From Streptomyces sp. S.PB5 (lineage in GTDB: Bacteria > Actinomycetota > Actinomycetes > Streptomycetales > Streptomycetaceae): a stretch of DNA of 64,000 nucleotides. The DNA lies in the NCBI RefSeq assembly GCF_030403745.1, contig NZ_JAQMWP010000009.1:248001-312000 (forward strand), written 5' to 3'. Positions 1 to 8,578 of this stretch are shown here, piece by piece. The stretch's first letter is position 1. Each line of letters starts with the position of its first letter. Under the pieces are notes generated by a model. The model had not been told where the DNA came from. It worked only from the letters and a program-made list of their open reading frames with translations, and searched no databases. Position numbers and translations under genes: made by a program.

Positions 1-404
1 CCCCGCCCCCGTACCAGCACCGGCGCGACCAGCGCGCAGCCGAGCAGCGCCGCGACGACGAAGGCCGCGCCCATCAGCGCCAGCGACACCTGCAGTCCCG
101 AGACCACGGACGGCAGCACCTCGGTGCCCGACACCCACGACGTGCCGAGATCCCCGCGGACCAGATCGGACGCCCAACTCCCCAGCAGGGAAAGGGGACC
201 GGCGTCCAGCCCGAGATCCCGTCGTACGGCGTCCAGGGCCTCCTTCGTCGGTTCCTGCTCGGCGGAGCGGGCGCGCAGGACGGTCAGGGCCGGGTCCCGG
301 CCGGAGAGCCAGGGGAGGAGACCGACGGCGGTCACGACCGCGAGGAGGCACAGGACCCGGGTGAGAGCGGCCGGGGTCGGCAACCCCCGGGAAAGGGGCT
401 TCAC
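1..404 (-). CDS. peptide/nickel-type ABC transporter permease (partial)
   Basis: N-terminal 134 or so residues of a DppB/OppB-type inner-membrane permease; the rest lies beyond position 1. Translating the minus strand from the GTG at 404-402 gives a short cytoplasmic N-terminus, a first membrane helix at about residues 14-36, an extracytoplasmic loop with the family pattern 'RRDLGLD ... GDLGTSW', and a second helix at about 105-128. The start overlaps the stop of the substrate-binding gene (GTGA), so the two are translationally coupled and form one operon. The expected further permease and ATPase genes would lie outside the window. The substrate is not visible; it is presumably set by the binding protein. 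The family assignment is firm. Confidence 0.85.
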   Translation of the reverse strand, partial: MKPLSRGLPTPAALTRVLCLLAVVTAVGLLPWLSGRDPALTVLRARSAEQEPTKEALDAVRRDLGLDAGPLSLLGSWASDLVRGDLGTSWVSGTEVLPSVVSGLQVSLALMGAAFVVAALLGCALVAPVLVRGR

Positions 405-1897
405 TTGACGTAGGTGTCCGCCGTGACCAGCTCGCGCTCGCGCGGGTCGTGCGCGGCGGCCACGACCCCGGCGGCGTCGCCCTGGATCACCCGCTCGTGG
501 AGCATCGGGACGGCGGCGTCGGTGGCGAGCACGGCGGCCTCGGCGGCGATGACGGCCTTGCGCCGGGCCTCACCGGTCCCGGTGCCGGCGGCCGTCTTCA
601 GGGCGGCGTCCACCGTGGGGTCGGCGAGCTGGGCGATGTTGAAGGAGCCGTCGGAGGCGAAGTCGCTGTAGAGGTAGGCGGCCGGGTCGCCGGAGTCGAG
701 GACGGTCGCGCGGGAGAGGATGAAGGCGTCGAACTCGCCCGCGAGGGCGTCGGATTCGATGTTGGCGTACTCGCGCACATCCAGCTTGACCTTGAACCCG
801 GCCTTCTGGAGCTGCTGTTGCAGGGTGGCGGCGACCTCGGGGAGTTCGGCGCGGTCGGTGAAGGTGCCGATGGTGACGGTCCGGCCGTTCGGCTTCGCGG
901 CGGTGGACGTGCGCTTGACGTCCGACCGCAGCTCGGCGGCCCACGGCAGCGCCGGCCCGAGCAGCCCCTCGGCGACATCGGCGCGGCCCTCGTACACGCC
1001 CTTCACGATCGACTCGGCGTCGATGGCCTCGCGGGCGGCGGCGCGCAGACCGGCGTCCTTGAAGACGCCCTTCTCGGTGTTGAGGTACAGGGTGTTGGTG
1101 CGCGGCATCGGGACCTCGGTGACCAGGTCCTCGTCGAGGAGCGCGGCCTGCGAGACGGGGACCGCCTCGACGATGTCGGCCTCGCCGCTGCGCAGGGCGG
1201 CGGCGCGTGCGGTGCCGTCGGGCACGAACTTCACGTCGATACCGGGGGACTTGGCCTTGCCGCCCCAGTAGTCGTCGTAGCGGTCGAGGGTGGCGGAGGA
1301 GGTGCCGTTGACCTTCGTCAGCTCGAAGGGGCCGGTGCCGGCGCCGACGGGGTTCACCGTCTTGCCGCTGTACGCCTTCGCGGCGAGGATCGACAGCTGG
1401 GGCGAGCTGAGCCGCTGCGGGACGAGCGGGTCCTCGTCGGCGGTGGTGACGGTGACGGTGTCGGAGTCCTCGGCCTTCGCGGTCAGTTCGACGCCGTCGA
1501 GGATGCGGGGCTTGGGGGAGGCTCCGGCGGCGGTGGCGAGCGCGCGTACGACCGCCTCGGCGTCGAGCTTCGTGCCGTCGTGGAAGGTGACGCCGTCGCG
1601 TATCTCGAAAGTCCAGGTCCGGCCGGACTGCTGCCACTCGGTGGCGAGCGCGGGTACGGCGTCCCCGTCGGCGTCGAGCTTCACGAGCGTCTCGGCCGTC
1701 GACCAGCGCGACAGCTTGAACGCGTCGTCGGAGAGCGGGGAGAGTCCCGAGCGCGGGGGGTTCATCATCGCGACCCGCACCCGCTTGCCCTCACCGCCCC
1801 CGGCGGCGGAGTCCGCTCCGGAGAAGCATCCGGTGAGCAGCGCGGATGCCGCCGTGAGGGCGGTGACGGGGAGCAGACGGCGAGCGGGCAGGCGCAC
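401..1897 (-). CDS. ABC transporter substrate-binding lipoprotein (SBP_bac_5 family)
   Basis: A 498-residue solute-binding protein of the family that carries oligopeptides, nickel or metallophores to a DppBC-type permease. The N-terminus is a lipoprotein signal with lipobox LLTGC (Cys24), so the mature protein should be anchored outside the membrane. Family landmarks are 'LVKLDADGDAVPALATEWQ' early on and 'FEIRDGVTFHDGTKLDAEA' after it. It overlaps the downstream permease by GTGA. An AT-rich Fur/Zur-like box at 1951-1968 sits about 55 bp upstream, which suggests control by metal (zinc most likely) and so a metal or metallophore cargo. That cargo is inference; family 5 proteins cannot be assigned a ligand from sequence alone. 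Confidence 0.9.
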   Translation of the reverse strand: MRLPARRLLPVTALTAASALLTGCFSGADSAAGGGEGKRVRVAMMNPPRSGLSPLSDDAFKLSRWSTAETLVKLDADGDAVPALATEWQQSGRTWTFEIRDGVTFHDGTKLDAEAVVRALATAAGASPKPRILDGVELTAKAEDSDTVTVTTADEDPLVPQRLSSPQLSILAAKAYSGKTVNPVGAGTGPFELTKVNGTSSATLDRYDDYWGGKAKSPGIDVKFVPDGTARAAALRSGEADIVEAVPVSQAALLDEDLVTEVPMPRTNTLYLNTEKGVFKDAGLRAAAREAIDAESIVKGVYEGRADVAEGLLGPALPWAAELRSDVKRTSTAAKPNGRTVTIGTFTDRAELPEVAATLQQQLQKAGFKVKLDVREYANIESDALAGEFDAFILSRATVLDSGDPAAYLYSDFASDGSFNIAQLADPTVDAALKTAAGTGTGEARRKAVIAAEAAVLATDAAVPMLHERVIQGDAAGVVAAAHDPRERELVTADTYVK

Positions 1898-1950
1898 GGG
1901 ACCCTCCGGGTAAAGGGGCGGTCAGGGGACGGTGCGCCGACCGTAGCACG

Positions 1951-1968
1951 ATGACAATCGTTTTCAAT
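1951..1968. promoter_or_regulatory. candidate Zur/Fur-family operator
   Basis: ATGACAATCGTTTTCAAT is a conspicuous AT-rich island in very GC-rich DNA. Read on the minus strand it contains GAAAACGATTGTCA, close to the TGAAAACGATTTTCA-like boxes of actinobacterial Zur. Its arms TGACAAT and GTTTTCA form an imperfect 7-1-7 dyad. It lies directly upstream of the minus-strand binding-protein gene (start 1897) and overlaps the last codon of the HAD gene upstream. Assignment to Zur rather than another Fur-family protein is inference. Confidence 0.55.
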
Positions 1969-2620
1969 AATTAGGTCCGCCGCTGGTCGCGAGGGTGATC
2001 GCCGACGGCGTGTCCCGGGCGATGAGGGTGGGGCGATACGTCGTCTCCGCCCAGGTCCGGCCGGCCGAGACCCACACACTGCGCGCCCCGACCCCGAGCG
2101 CGCCCCGGACGTCCGCGTGCGCCGAGTCGCCGATCATCCACGCGCCGTCGAGGCCGGTCCCGGCGGCGGACGCGGCCAGGTGGAAGATCTCCGGCGCGGG
2201 CTTCTTGTGGCCGGCCGCCTCGGAGACCACCCAGGCGTGGACGAGCCGGTCGAGACCGGTGCGCCGGATCTTCAACTCCTGTTTCGCCGTACGGCCGTTG
2301 GTGACGATCACGCAACTCCAGCCGGCCTCCCGCGCCCCGGTGAGCGCCTCGCGGGTCTCCGCGGGCAAGGTGACGTGCTCGACGGCACCGGAGTCCAGGA
2401 ACTGCCGGACCCGGCCCGCGGGAAGGCCGTACCGCTCGACGACCGCCCGGGCCACGTCCTCCCGGGGCGTGTAGCCACTGGCGTCGCAGGTCATGAGCCA
2501 GTCGAGGTCGGTCCCGGGCAGTGCGTGCGCGGCCAGGAACGCGGACGCCGCCTTCTGGAAGGCGGCGTCGCGGTCGACCAGCGTGTTGTCGAGGTCGATC
2601 ATCAGCAGGGGCACGCTCAC
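1964..2620 (-). CDS. HAD-superfamily phosphatase (subfamily IA)
   Basis: A 218-residue haloacid-dehalogenase-type hydrolase, probably a small-metabolite phosphatase (YjjG-like nucleotidase is one option). All four HAD motifs are visible: nucleophile motif DLDNT (Asp9, Asp11), motif II 'VIVTNGR', the lysine in 'HKKPAPEIF', and the metal-binding acid in 'MIGDSAHADV'. The GTG start at 2620 overlaps the stop of the LysE gene (GTGA), so an operon with it is likely. Reading the same frame further upstream gives non-homologous arginine-rich sequence, so the longer start is rejected. The substrate is unknown. Confidence 0.85.
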   Translation of the reverse strand: MSVPLLMIDLDNTLVDRDAAFQKAASAFLAAHALPGTDLDWLMTCDASGYTPREDVARAVVERYGLPAGRVRQFLDSGAVEHVTLPAETREALTGAREAGWSCVIVTNGRTAKQELKIRRTGLDRLVHAWVVSEAAGHKKPAPEIFHLAASAAGTGLDGAWMIGDSAHADVRGALGVGARSVWVSAGRTWAETTYRPTLIARDTPSAITLATSGGPNY

Positions 2621-3261
2621 TCCCCGAAGGCGAGGCGGACGCCGAAGGCGGCGATGACCGTGCCGGCGGCGCGGTCCAGGACGCGGCGGGCGCGCGGTCG
2701 GCGCAGGGTGTCGCGGAACGTGCGGGCGAAGGCGATCAGCGCGCCCGCCCAGAGCACGCCGAGCGCGATGTGCACGCCGGCCAGCAGCAGTCCGCTCGCG
2801 AGGTGCGCGACGGCGCCGCCCTCCGGGACGAACTGCGGCAGTACGGCCATGTAGAAGGCGCCCACCTTGGGGTTGAGCAGGTTCGTCAGGGCGCCCCGGC
2901 GCCAGCCGCCCCAGAAACCGTCGCCGCTGTCGGTCTCCGCCGCGGGCTCGGCGGCCGTCCCGCCGCTCCGCCGCAGCGTCGACCACACCATCCGCGCCCC
3001 CATCCACACGAGGTAGCAGGCGCCCGCCCAGCGCAGGGCCGTGTAGGCGAGGTGCGAGGCGGTCAGTACGGCGGTGACGCCCAGGGCGCCGAGCGCGCCC
3101 CAGACGAGGGTGCCGGTCTGGATGCCGAGGACGACGCCCCAGGCGCGGGTACGGCGGCCCAGGACGGCGGTGCGCAGTATGAGCGCGGTGTCGATGCCCG
3201 GGGTGAGGGTCAGGAGGGCCACGATCAGTGCGAACGATCCCAGTGCGGAAGCGGTGATCAT
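2617..3261 (-). CDS. LysE-family amino-acid exporter / threonine-efflux-like protein
   Basis: A 214-residue polytopic membrane protein of the LysE/RhtB family, which exports amino acids or small metabolites. It has about six hydrophobic segments, the N-terminal family signature 'LTPGIDTALILRTAVLGRR' and the conserved 'LLNPKVGAFYMAVLPQF' in the middle. The start MITASALG at 3261 gives the usual family length; an extension to about 4080 would be non-homologous. It is translationally coupled to the HAD gene downstream. The substrate cannot be told from sequence. Confidence 0.88.
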   Translation of the reverse strand: MITASALGSFALIVALLTLTPGIDTALILRTAVLGRRTRAWGVVLGIQTGTLVWGALGALGVTAVLTASHLAYTALRWAGACYLVWMGARMVWSTLRRSGGTAAEPAAETDSGDGFWGGWRRGALTNLLNPKVGAFYMAVLPQFVPEGGAVAHLASGLLLAGVHIALGVLWAGALIAFARTFRDTLRRPRARRVLDRAAGTVIAAFGVRLAFGE

Positions 3262-3392
3262 GCGGCGACTGTAGGGGGCTCCGGGCACCGACTTCCATGC
3301 TTCATGCCCGAAATCGGGCACGTGTGGTGGATGGTTGACCGGATTCGAGAAGAAACCGGGAGGAGATCGGGCGCCTTGCCGGTCCGGCCGGC

Positions 3393-4682
3393 TCAGCTCC
3401 CCAGCCGCGCCCCCTTGAGCGCCATGTGCAGCAGCAGTCGGTCCTCGCCGTCGTCCAGGTCGAGGCCGGTGAGCTGTTCGACCCGGGAGAGGCGGTAGTA
3501 GAGGGTCTGGCGGTGGATGCCGAGTTCGGCGGCGGTGCGGCCGGCCTGGCCCGCGCAGTCGAGGTAGATCTCGGCGGTGCGGGCGAGTTCGCGGTGGGCG
3601 GGGGAGAGGAGGGGGCGTACGACGGGGTCCTCGGCGATCTCCGGAGGCAGCGCGGTGAGCAACCGGAACGGCCCGAGCGACCCCCACTCCGCGACCGGAC
3701 CGAGCCGCGCCTCCGCCCCCGCCGCCCGAGCCGCCGCCGACGCCTCGTGCCAGGCGGTGGCCAGCTCCCCGAGGCCGGTGCGCGCGGCGCCGATACCGGC
3801 GGAGGCGACCACCCCGGCCACCCCGGCCACACCGACCGCGCCGCCGACCCCGGGCCGGTCGGAAGCGCCCGCCGCCCCACCTGAGGTGCCCGCCCGCTCC
3901 AGCAACCGCGTCGCCACCGACCGCGCCGGCGCCGGATTGTCCGTCGACCGCAGGCGCACCAGCACCGCCAGCGACTGTCCCGCCGCTCCCCACGGCAGCG
4001 TGCACAGCGCCGTCGCGTGCGGCACCGTACGGGCCGAGGGGGCGTCGTCCGGGTCGGCCGACGGCCAGGGCGCGATGCACACCATGGCGTGGGGGCCGTC
4101 GCCTCGGGGACCGAGTGCCGTGCGCAGGGCCGCCACCGCCATGTCCGCCTGCCAGCCCCGCTCGGCGGTCAGTACCGCCCGCAGCTCCCGGCTGAGGTCG
4201 GCCCCGTGCTGGGCCTCGTCCGCGAGGAGGGCGCCGATGCGGACCGTCACCTCCATGGCGGCGGCCAGTTGGGCGTCGGTGGGCCCGGGGTCGGATTCCA
4301 GGAGCCAGACATAACCGAGGACGACACCGCGATGGCGTACGGGGAGACAGATCCGGCCGCGGTACACCCCCGCCTCGGGGGTCGGGGGGATGCGGACCGG
4401 GCCGGTCGCGCGCGTGATGCCGAAGCCCTCGAACCAGGTCCGGACGGTGGCCGTCGAGCGGCGGGTCAGGATCGAACGGGTGCGGACCGGGTCGAGCGCC
4501 GAGGGATCGAGGTCGCCCTCACTGTCGTACGCCCCGAAGGCGATCAGCTCGAAGTCGCGGTTCTCGAGGGTCGCGGGGACGCCCAGGAGCTCCGAGATCT
4601 CATCGACCAGCTCCTGGTAATCACCTTTGTAGTCGACCGTCACTCCAGCATTCTCCCGCATAATCGCAGTCCCTTCATACAT
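3393..4682 (-). CDS. PucR-type transcriptional regulator, probable regulator of proline catabolism
   Basis: A 429-residue regulator. The C-terminus (about residues 360-422) is the PucR-family helix-turn-helix: 'RTAAELGIHRQTLYYRLSRV' followed by 'TGLDLDDGEDRLLLHMALKG'. The N-terminal two thirds look like a GAF-like sensory region ('GVYRGRICLPVRHRGVVLGY'). It is divergent from the proline dehydrogenase gene, with about 107 bp between starts, the arrangement expected for a PutR-like activator of proline use. ATG 4682 is taken as start; an in-frame ATG at 4661 is an alternative. Function is inferred from family and position. Confidence 0.82.
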   Translation of the reverse strand: MYEGTAIMRENAGVTVDYKGDYQELVDEISELLGVPATLENRDFELIAFGAYDSEGDLDPSALDPVRTRSILTRRSTATVRTWFEGFGITRATGPVRIPPTPEAGVYRGRICLPVRHRGVVLGYVWLLESDPGPTDAQLAAAMEVTVRIGALLADEAQHGADLSRELRAVLTAERGWQADMAVAALRTALGPRGDGPHAMVCIAPWPSADPDDAPSARTVPHATALCTLPWGAAGQSLAVLVRLRSTDNPAPARSVATRLLERAGTSGGAAGASDRPGVGGAVGVAGVAGVVASAGIGAARTGLGELATAWHEASAAARAAGAEARLGPVAEWGSLGPFRLLTALPPEIAEDPVVRPLLSPAHRELARTAEIYLDCAGQAGRTAAELGIHRQTLYYRLSRVEQLTGLDLDDGEDRLLLHMALKGARLGS

Positions 4683-4710
4683 CTGTCTGAGATCTGCGGC
4701 ACGGATGCGT

Positions 4711-4720
4711 GACAGCTGTC
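4711..4720. promoter_or_regulatory. palindrome in the divergent regulator/proline dehydrogenase promoter
   Basis: GACAGCTGTC is a perfect 10-bp palindrome midway between the divergent PucR-type regulator gene and proline dehydrogenase. Its position suits an operator for the neighbouring regulator. It is short enough to occur by chance. Confidence 0.3.
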
Positions 4721-4789
4721 GATGGCAGACGATCGGAGGGATCCTTAGGTTTCGCGGTGGTTCTATCTGCTGGTTTGTGGAGGTGCCCC

Positions 4790-5716
4790 GTGCTGGGTCC
4801 CGTGATTCTTGCCGCGTCGCGCAGCGACCGGATGCGACGCCTGATCTCGGCGGCCCCGGTGACCAAGCAGGTCGTCGACCGCTTCATCCCGGGTGAGACG
4901 GTCGACGAGGTCGTACCGATCATCGAGGACCTCACGGCCAAGGGCCTGGAGCTGACGATGGACGTCGTCGGCGAGGACATCACCACCCCCGAGCAGGCCG
5001 AGGCCGCCCGGGACGCGTATCTGGAGCTCGTCGACCGGCTCAAGGAGCTGGAGCTGGGCACCCGCGCCGAGATGTCCGTGAAGCTGTCGATGTTCGGACA
5101 GGCGCTCCCCGGCGGCCACGAGCTCGCGCTCGCCAACGTCAGGCCCGTCGTCGAGGCCGCCGCCGCCATCGGCACGACCGTCACGCTCGACGCCGAGGAC
5201 CACACCACCCTCGACTCGATGTTCGCCATCCACGAGGAGCTGCGGAAGGACTTCCCGCAGACCGGCTGTGTCATCCAGGCCTACCTCTTCCGCACCGAGG
5301 CCGACGCCCGCCGTCTCGCCGAGGCGGGCAGCCGCGTCCGGCTCGTGAAGGGCGCCTACAAGGAGCCCGCCGAGGTCGCGTACCAGCAGAAGCATGAGAT
5401 CGACAAGGCGTACGTCCGCATCCTGAAGACTCTGATGGAGGGCGAGGGGTACCCGATGATCGGCTCCCACGACCCGCGCCTCATCTCCATCGCGCAGGAA
5501 CTCGCCCGCGAGGCCGGACGCAAGCTCGACGAGTACGAGTTCCAGATGCTGTACGGCATCCGCAGCGACGAGCATCTGCGGCTCGCCGCCGAAGGCCACC
5601 GCATGCGCGTCTACACCGCCTACGGCACCGACTGGTACGGCTACTTCATGCGGAGACTGGCGGAGAAGCCGGCGAACCTCCTCTTCTTCGTCCGCTCGAC
5701 CCTCACCAAGGGCTGA
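4790..5716 (+). CDS. proline dehydrogenase
   Basis: A 308-residue monofunctional FAD-dependent proline dehydrogenase (first step of proline catabolism, proline to P5C, feeding electrons to the quinone pool). Family features include 'GAYKEPAEVAYQQK' (flavin/substrate barrel), 'GSHDPRLI' and 'EFQMLYGIRSDEHLRLAAEGHRMRVY'. The start is GTG 4790 (VLGPVILAASRS), preceded by TGGAGG at 4777-4782; a longer frame from 4709 has no ribosome site and odd sequence. P5C dehydrogenase follows 38 bp later with its own AAGGAG, so the two form a catabolic operon. Confidence 0.95.
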   Translation: MLGPVILAASRSDRMRRLISAAPVTKQVVDRFIPGETVDEVVPIIEDLTAKGLELTMDVVGEDITTPEQAEAARDAYLELVDRLKELELGTRAEMSVKLSMFGQALPGGHELALANVRPVVEAAAAIGTTVTLDAEDHTTLDSMFAIHEELRKDFPQTGCVIQAYLFRTEADARRLAEAGSRVRLVKGAYKEPAEVAYQQKHEIDKAYVRILKTLMEGEGYPMIGSHDPRLISIAQELAREAGRKLDEYEFQMLYGIRSDEHLRLAAEGHRMRVYTAYGTDWYGYFMRRLAEKPANLLFFVRSTLTKG

Positions 5717-5754
5717 CCCGAACACCCGCTCACGTACAAGGAGTTACGGATCTC

Positions 5755-7386
5755 ATGGACGCTGTGACCCAGGTCCCCACCCCCGTCAACGAGCCGGTGC
5801 ACGGCTACGCCCCCGGCTCGCCCGAGCGTGCCCGCCTGGAGGCCAAGCTCAAGGAGCTGGCCGAGAACCCGATCGACCTGCCGATGACCATCGGCGGCGA
5901 GAAGCGGATGGGCGGCGGTGAGCGGTTCGACGTCGTGCAGCCGCACAACCACAAGTCCCGCCTGGGCACTTACGCCAACGCCACCCAGCAGGACGCCCAG
6001 GACGCGATCGACGCGGCCCTCGCCGCCGCGCCCGCCTGGCGCGCGATGTCCTTCGACGACCGTGCCGCGATCATCCTGCGCGCCGCCGAACTCCTCGCCG
6101 GTCCCTGGCGCGAGACGCTGGCCGCCTCGACGATGCTCGGTCAGTCGAAGACGGCCCAGCAGGCCGAGATCGACACCCCCTGTGAGCTCGTCGACTTCTG
6201 GCGCTTCAACGTCAAGTACGCCCGCGACCTGCTCGCCGAGCAGCCCCCGGCGAACTCCCCGGGCGTCTGGAACCGCCTCGACCACCGCCCGCTCGAAGGC
6301 TTCGTCTACGCGATCACGCCGTTCAACTTCACGGCGATCGCGGGCAACCTGCCCACCGCGCCCGCGCTGATGGGCAACGTCGTCGTCTGGAAGCCGTCCC
6401 CGACCCAGACCCACGCCGCCGTGCTGCTCATGCAGCTCCTGGAGGAGGCGGGCCTGCCCAAGGGCGTCATCAACCTGGTCACGGGTGACGGCATCGAGGT
6501 CAGCAAGGTCGCACTGGTCCACCGCGACCTCGCCGGCATCCACTTCACCGGCTCGACCAAGACCTTCCAGTACCTGTGGAAGACGGTCGGCAACAACATC
6601 GAGAAGTACCGCTCCTACCCGCGTCTCGTCGGCGAGACCGGCGGCAAGGACTTCGTGGTCGCCCACCCGAGCGCGGACAAGGCGATCCTCAAGACCGCCC
6701 TGACCCGTGGTGCGTTCGAGTACCAGGGCCAGAAATGCAGCGCCACCTCCCGCGCCTACATCCCGGCGTCGATCTGGAACTCCGGCTTCAAGGAGGAGTT
6801 CGCGGCCGAGGTCGACTACCTGACCATGGGTGATGTCACCGACCTGTCGAACTTCATCGGCGCGGTCATCGACGAGCGCGCGTTCGCCAAGAACAAGGCG
6901 GCCATCGACCGCGCCAAGTCCGACCCCACCTGCACGATCGTCGCGGGCGGTTCGTACGACGACTCGGTCGGCTACTTCGTGCGCCCGACCGTCGTCGAGT
7001 GCACCGACCCGGAGAACGAGGTCTTCACGACCGAGTACTTCGGCCCGTTCCTCGCGGTGTACGTCTACGAGGACGACCAGTACGACGAGATGCTGGCCCA
7101 GATGGAGTCGGTCTCGGACTACGCCCTGACCGGCTCGGTCATCGCCGGTGACCGCGCGGCGGCCGCCTACACGATGGAGAAGCTGCGCTACGCGGCCGGC
7201 AACTTCTACATCAACGACAAGTCCACCGGTGCCGTCGTCGGCCAGCAGCCCTTCGGCGGCGGCCGCGCGTCCGGCACCAACGACAAGGCCGGCGCCCCGC
7301 AGAACCTGATGCGCTGGACCCTGACCCGCGCCATCAAGGAGACGCTGGTCCCGCCGACCGACTACGCGTACCCGCACATGGGCTGA
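5755..7386 (+). CDS. pruA: L-glutamate gamma-semialdehyde (P5C) dehydrogenase
   Basis: A 543-residue NAD-dependent aldehyde dehydrogenase of the P5C dehydrogenase group (second step of proline catabolism, giving glutamate). The catalytic cysteine is in 'YQGQKCSATSRAYIP' and the general-base glutamate in 'LVGETGGKDFVV'; the NAD-binding 'FTGSTKTFQ' and C-terminal 'QPFGGGRASGTNDKAG' are also present. AAGGAG at 5739-5744 precedes the ATG. It is the last gene of the operon with proline dehydrogenase; a strong bidirectional terminator follows. Length is typical of the monofunctional enzymes. Confidence 0.96.
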   Translation: MDAVTQVPTPVNEPVHGYAPGSPERARLEAKLKELAENPIDLPMTIGGEKRMGGGERFDVVQPHNHKSRLGTYANATQQDAQDAIDAALAAAPAWRAMSFDDRAAIILRAAELLAGPWRETLAASTMLGQSKTAQQAEIDTPCELVDFWRFNVKYARDLLAEQPPANSPGVWNRLDHRPLEGFVYAITPFNFTAIAGNLPTAPALMGNVVVWKPSPTQTHAAVLLMQLLEEAGLPKGVINLVTGDGIEVSKVALVHRDLAGIHFTGSTKTFQYLWKTVGNNIEKYRSYPRLVGETGGKDFVVAHPSADKAILKTALTRGAFEYQGQKCSATSRAYIPASIWNSGFKEEFAAEVDYLTMGDVTDLSNFIGAVIDERAFAKNKAAIDRAKSDPTCTIVAGGSYDDSVGYFVRPTVVECTDPENEVFTTEYFGPFLAVYVYEDDQYDEMLAQMESVSDYALTGSVIAGDRAAAAYTMEKLRYAAGNFYINDKSTGAVVGQQPFGGGRASGTNDKAGAPQNLMRWTLTRAIKETLVPPTDYAYPHMG

Positions 7387-7404
7387 CGGTCGGTCAGAGA
7401 AGCT

Positions 7405-7442
7405 GAGGGGCCGGGTGGCGCACCCGGCCCCTCGCCTTTTCC
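7405..7442. terminator. bidirectional intrinsic terminator
   Basis: A 13-bp GC-rich stem (GAGGGGCCGGGTG, 7405-7417, with 7421-7433) and a 3-base loop, followed by CGCCTTTTCC. It lies between the convergent pruA and the minus-strand reductase gene and can serve both. Confidence 0.85.
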
Positions 7443-7473
7443 GCCCACCGTTCTCCCCTCGCCGTTCTCCGCG

Positions 7474-8469
7474 TCACGCCCTCGCCCGCACCAGGATCTT
7501 CCCGGTGTTCCCACCTCGCAGCATCAGCAGGAACGCCTCCACGATCTCCTCGAACCCCTCCACCACCGTCTCGTCCGGTGCGAGCGCCCCGCTGAGGAGA
7601 TGGGGTACGGCGAACTCGTACAGCTCCTCCTGGACATCGCGGTAGTGGCTCACCAGGAAACCCTCGATGCGGAGGCTCTTCTCCACCACGTCGGCGTGGT
7701 TGAAGACCACCGGCGGGGCGTCCGGCGTGTTGTACTGGCTCACCGTGCCGATGCGGACCACTCGCCCGCGTTCCCGCAACGCCCCGATCGCCGCGCCCAG
7801 ATGGTCGCCGCCGACGTTGTCGACGAAGACGTCGATGCCGGTGGGGGCGGCCTTCATCAGCAGGTCGGTGACCGGGCCGTCGTGGTAGTCGAACGCCTCG
7901 TCGTAGCCGACCTGTCGGGTCAGGTGGCGGACCTTCTCCGGCGAGCCCGCGCTGCCGATCAGGCGGCCCGCGCCCAGCAGGCGTGCGAAGCGGGCCGTTG
8001 CCGTGCCGACGCCGCCCGCTGCCGCCGAGACGAACACGTCGTCGCCCTCGCGGAGCCGGGCGATCCGGGTCAGGCCGACGTACGCCGTGAGGCCCGTGCC
8101 GCCGAGGATGCTCAAGTACGCGGACAGGGGGACGCCTTCGTGGTGCGGCAGGCGTCTGGTCTCCTCCGGAGTCACCACCGCGTGCGTACGCCAGCCCTGC
8201 CGGTGGAAGACGATCTCGCCCTCCGGAAGCCCCGGGTGGCGTGAGGCCACCACCCGGCCCAGGGTGCGGCCCTCCAGCGGGGCGTTCAACTCGAAGTCGC
8301 CGTCCATCATTTCGCGGTGGTAGGGGTCGACCGACCAGTAGAGGTTCTCCACCAGTGCCGTGCCGGGGGCCGGCGTCGGCACCGGGGACTCCACGAAGGC
8401 GAAGTGGTCCGGGGTCGGGAAGCCCGTCAGGCGGGCGGTCTGGTGCACGGTGATCGCGGTGTCGGTCAT
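7474..8469 (-). CDS. NADP-dependent medium-chain oxidoreductase (prostaglandin reductase/CurA-like)
   Basis: A 331-residue zinc-independent medium-chain dehydrogenase/reductase, the group that reduces alpha,beta-enones (leukotriene B4 dehydrogenase or CurA type). The Rossmann glycine motif is 'SAAAGGVGTATARFARLLG', with 'FVDNVGGDHLGAAI' and 'RVVRIGTVSQYN' after it. The N-terminal GroES-like part has the family 'YWSVDPYHREMM'. It is divergent from a LysR regulator across 109 bp holding inverted repeats, so control by that regulator is likely. The physiological substrate is unknown. Confidence 0.88.
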   Translation of the reverse strand: MTDTAITVHQTARLTGFPTPDHFAFVESPVPTPAPGTALVENLYWSVDPYHREMMDGDFELNAPLEGRTLGRVVASRHPGLPEGEIVFHRQGWRTHAVVTPEETRRLPHHEGVPLSAYLSILGGTGLTAYVGLTRIARLREGDDVFVSAAAGGVGTATARFARLLGAGRLIGSAGSPEKVRHLTRQVGYDEAFDYHDGPVTDLLMKAAPTGIDVFVDNVGGDHLGAAIGALRERGRVVRIGTVSQYNTPDAPPVVFNHADVVEKSLRIEGFLVSHYRDVQEELYEFAVPHLLSGALAPDETVVEGFEEIVEAFLLMLRGGNTGKILVRARA

Positions 8470-8516
8470 GGGAGCCGACCGTAGGGAGGAATGCCGGCCG
8501 GGAGCAGAGGGTTGCG

Positions 8517-8552
8517 CTCATGGAACAGGCACATCCATGAGCCGTGGCTCAT
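8517..8552. promoter_or_regulatory. candidate LysR operator (three half-sites)
   Basis: In the divergent intergenic region, CTCATGGA (8517-8524) is the inverted complement of TCCATGAG (8534-8541), and ATGAGCC (8537-8543) is the inverted complement of GGCTCAT (8546-8552). Three alternating CTCAT/ATGAG half-sites in 36 bp are what a LysR dimer-of-dimers operator would look like. Binding is inferred. Confidence 0.5.
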
Positions 8553-8578
8553 AGCAGCAGGTGGGGGACCCCGTATCC

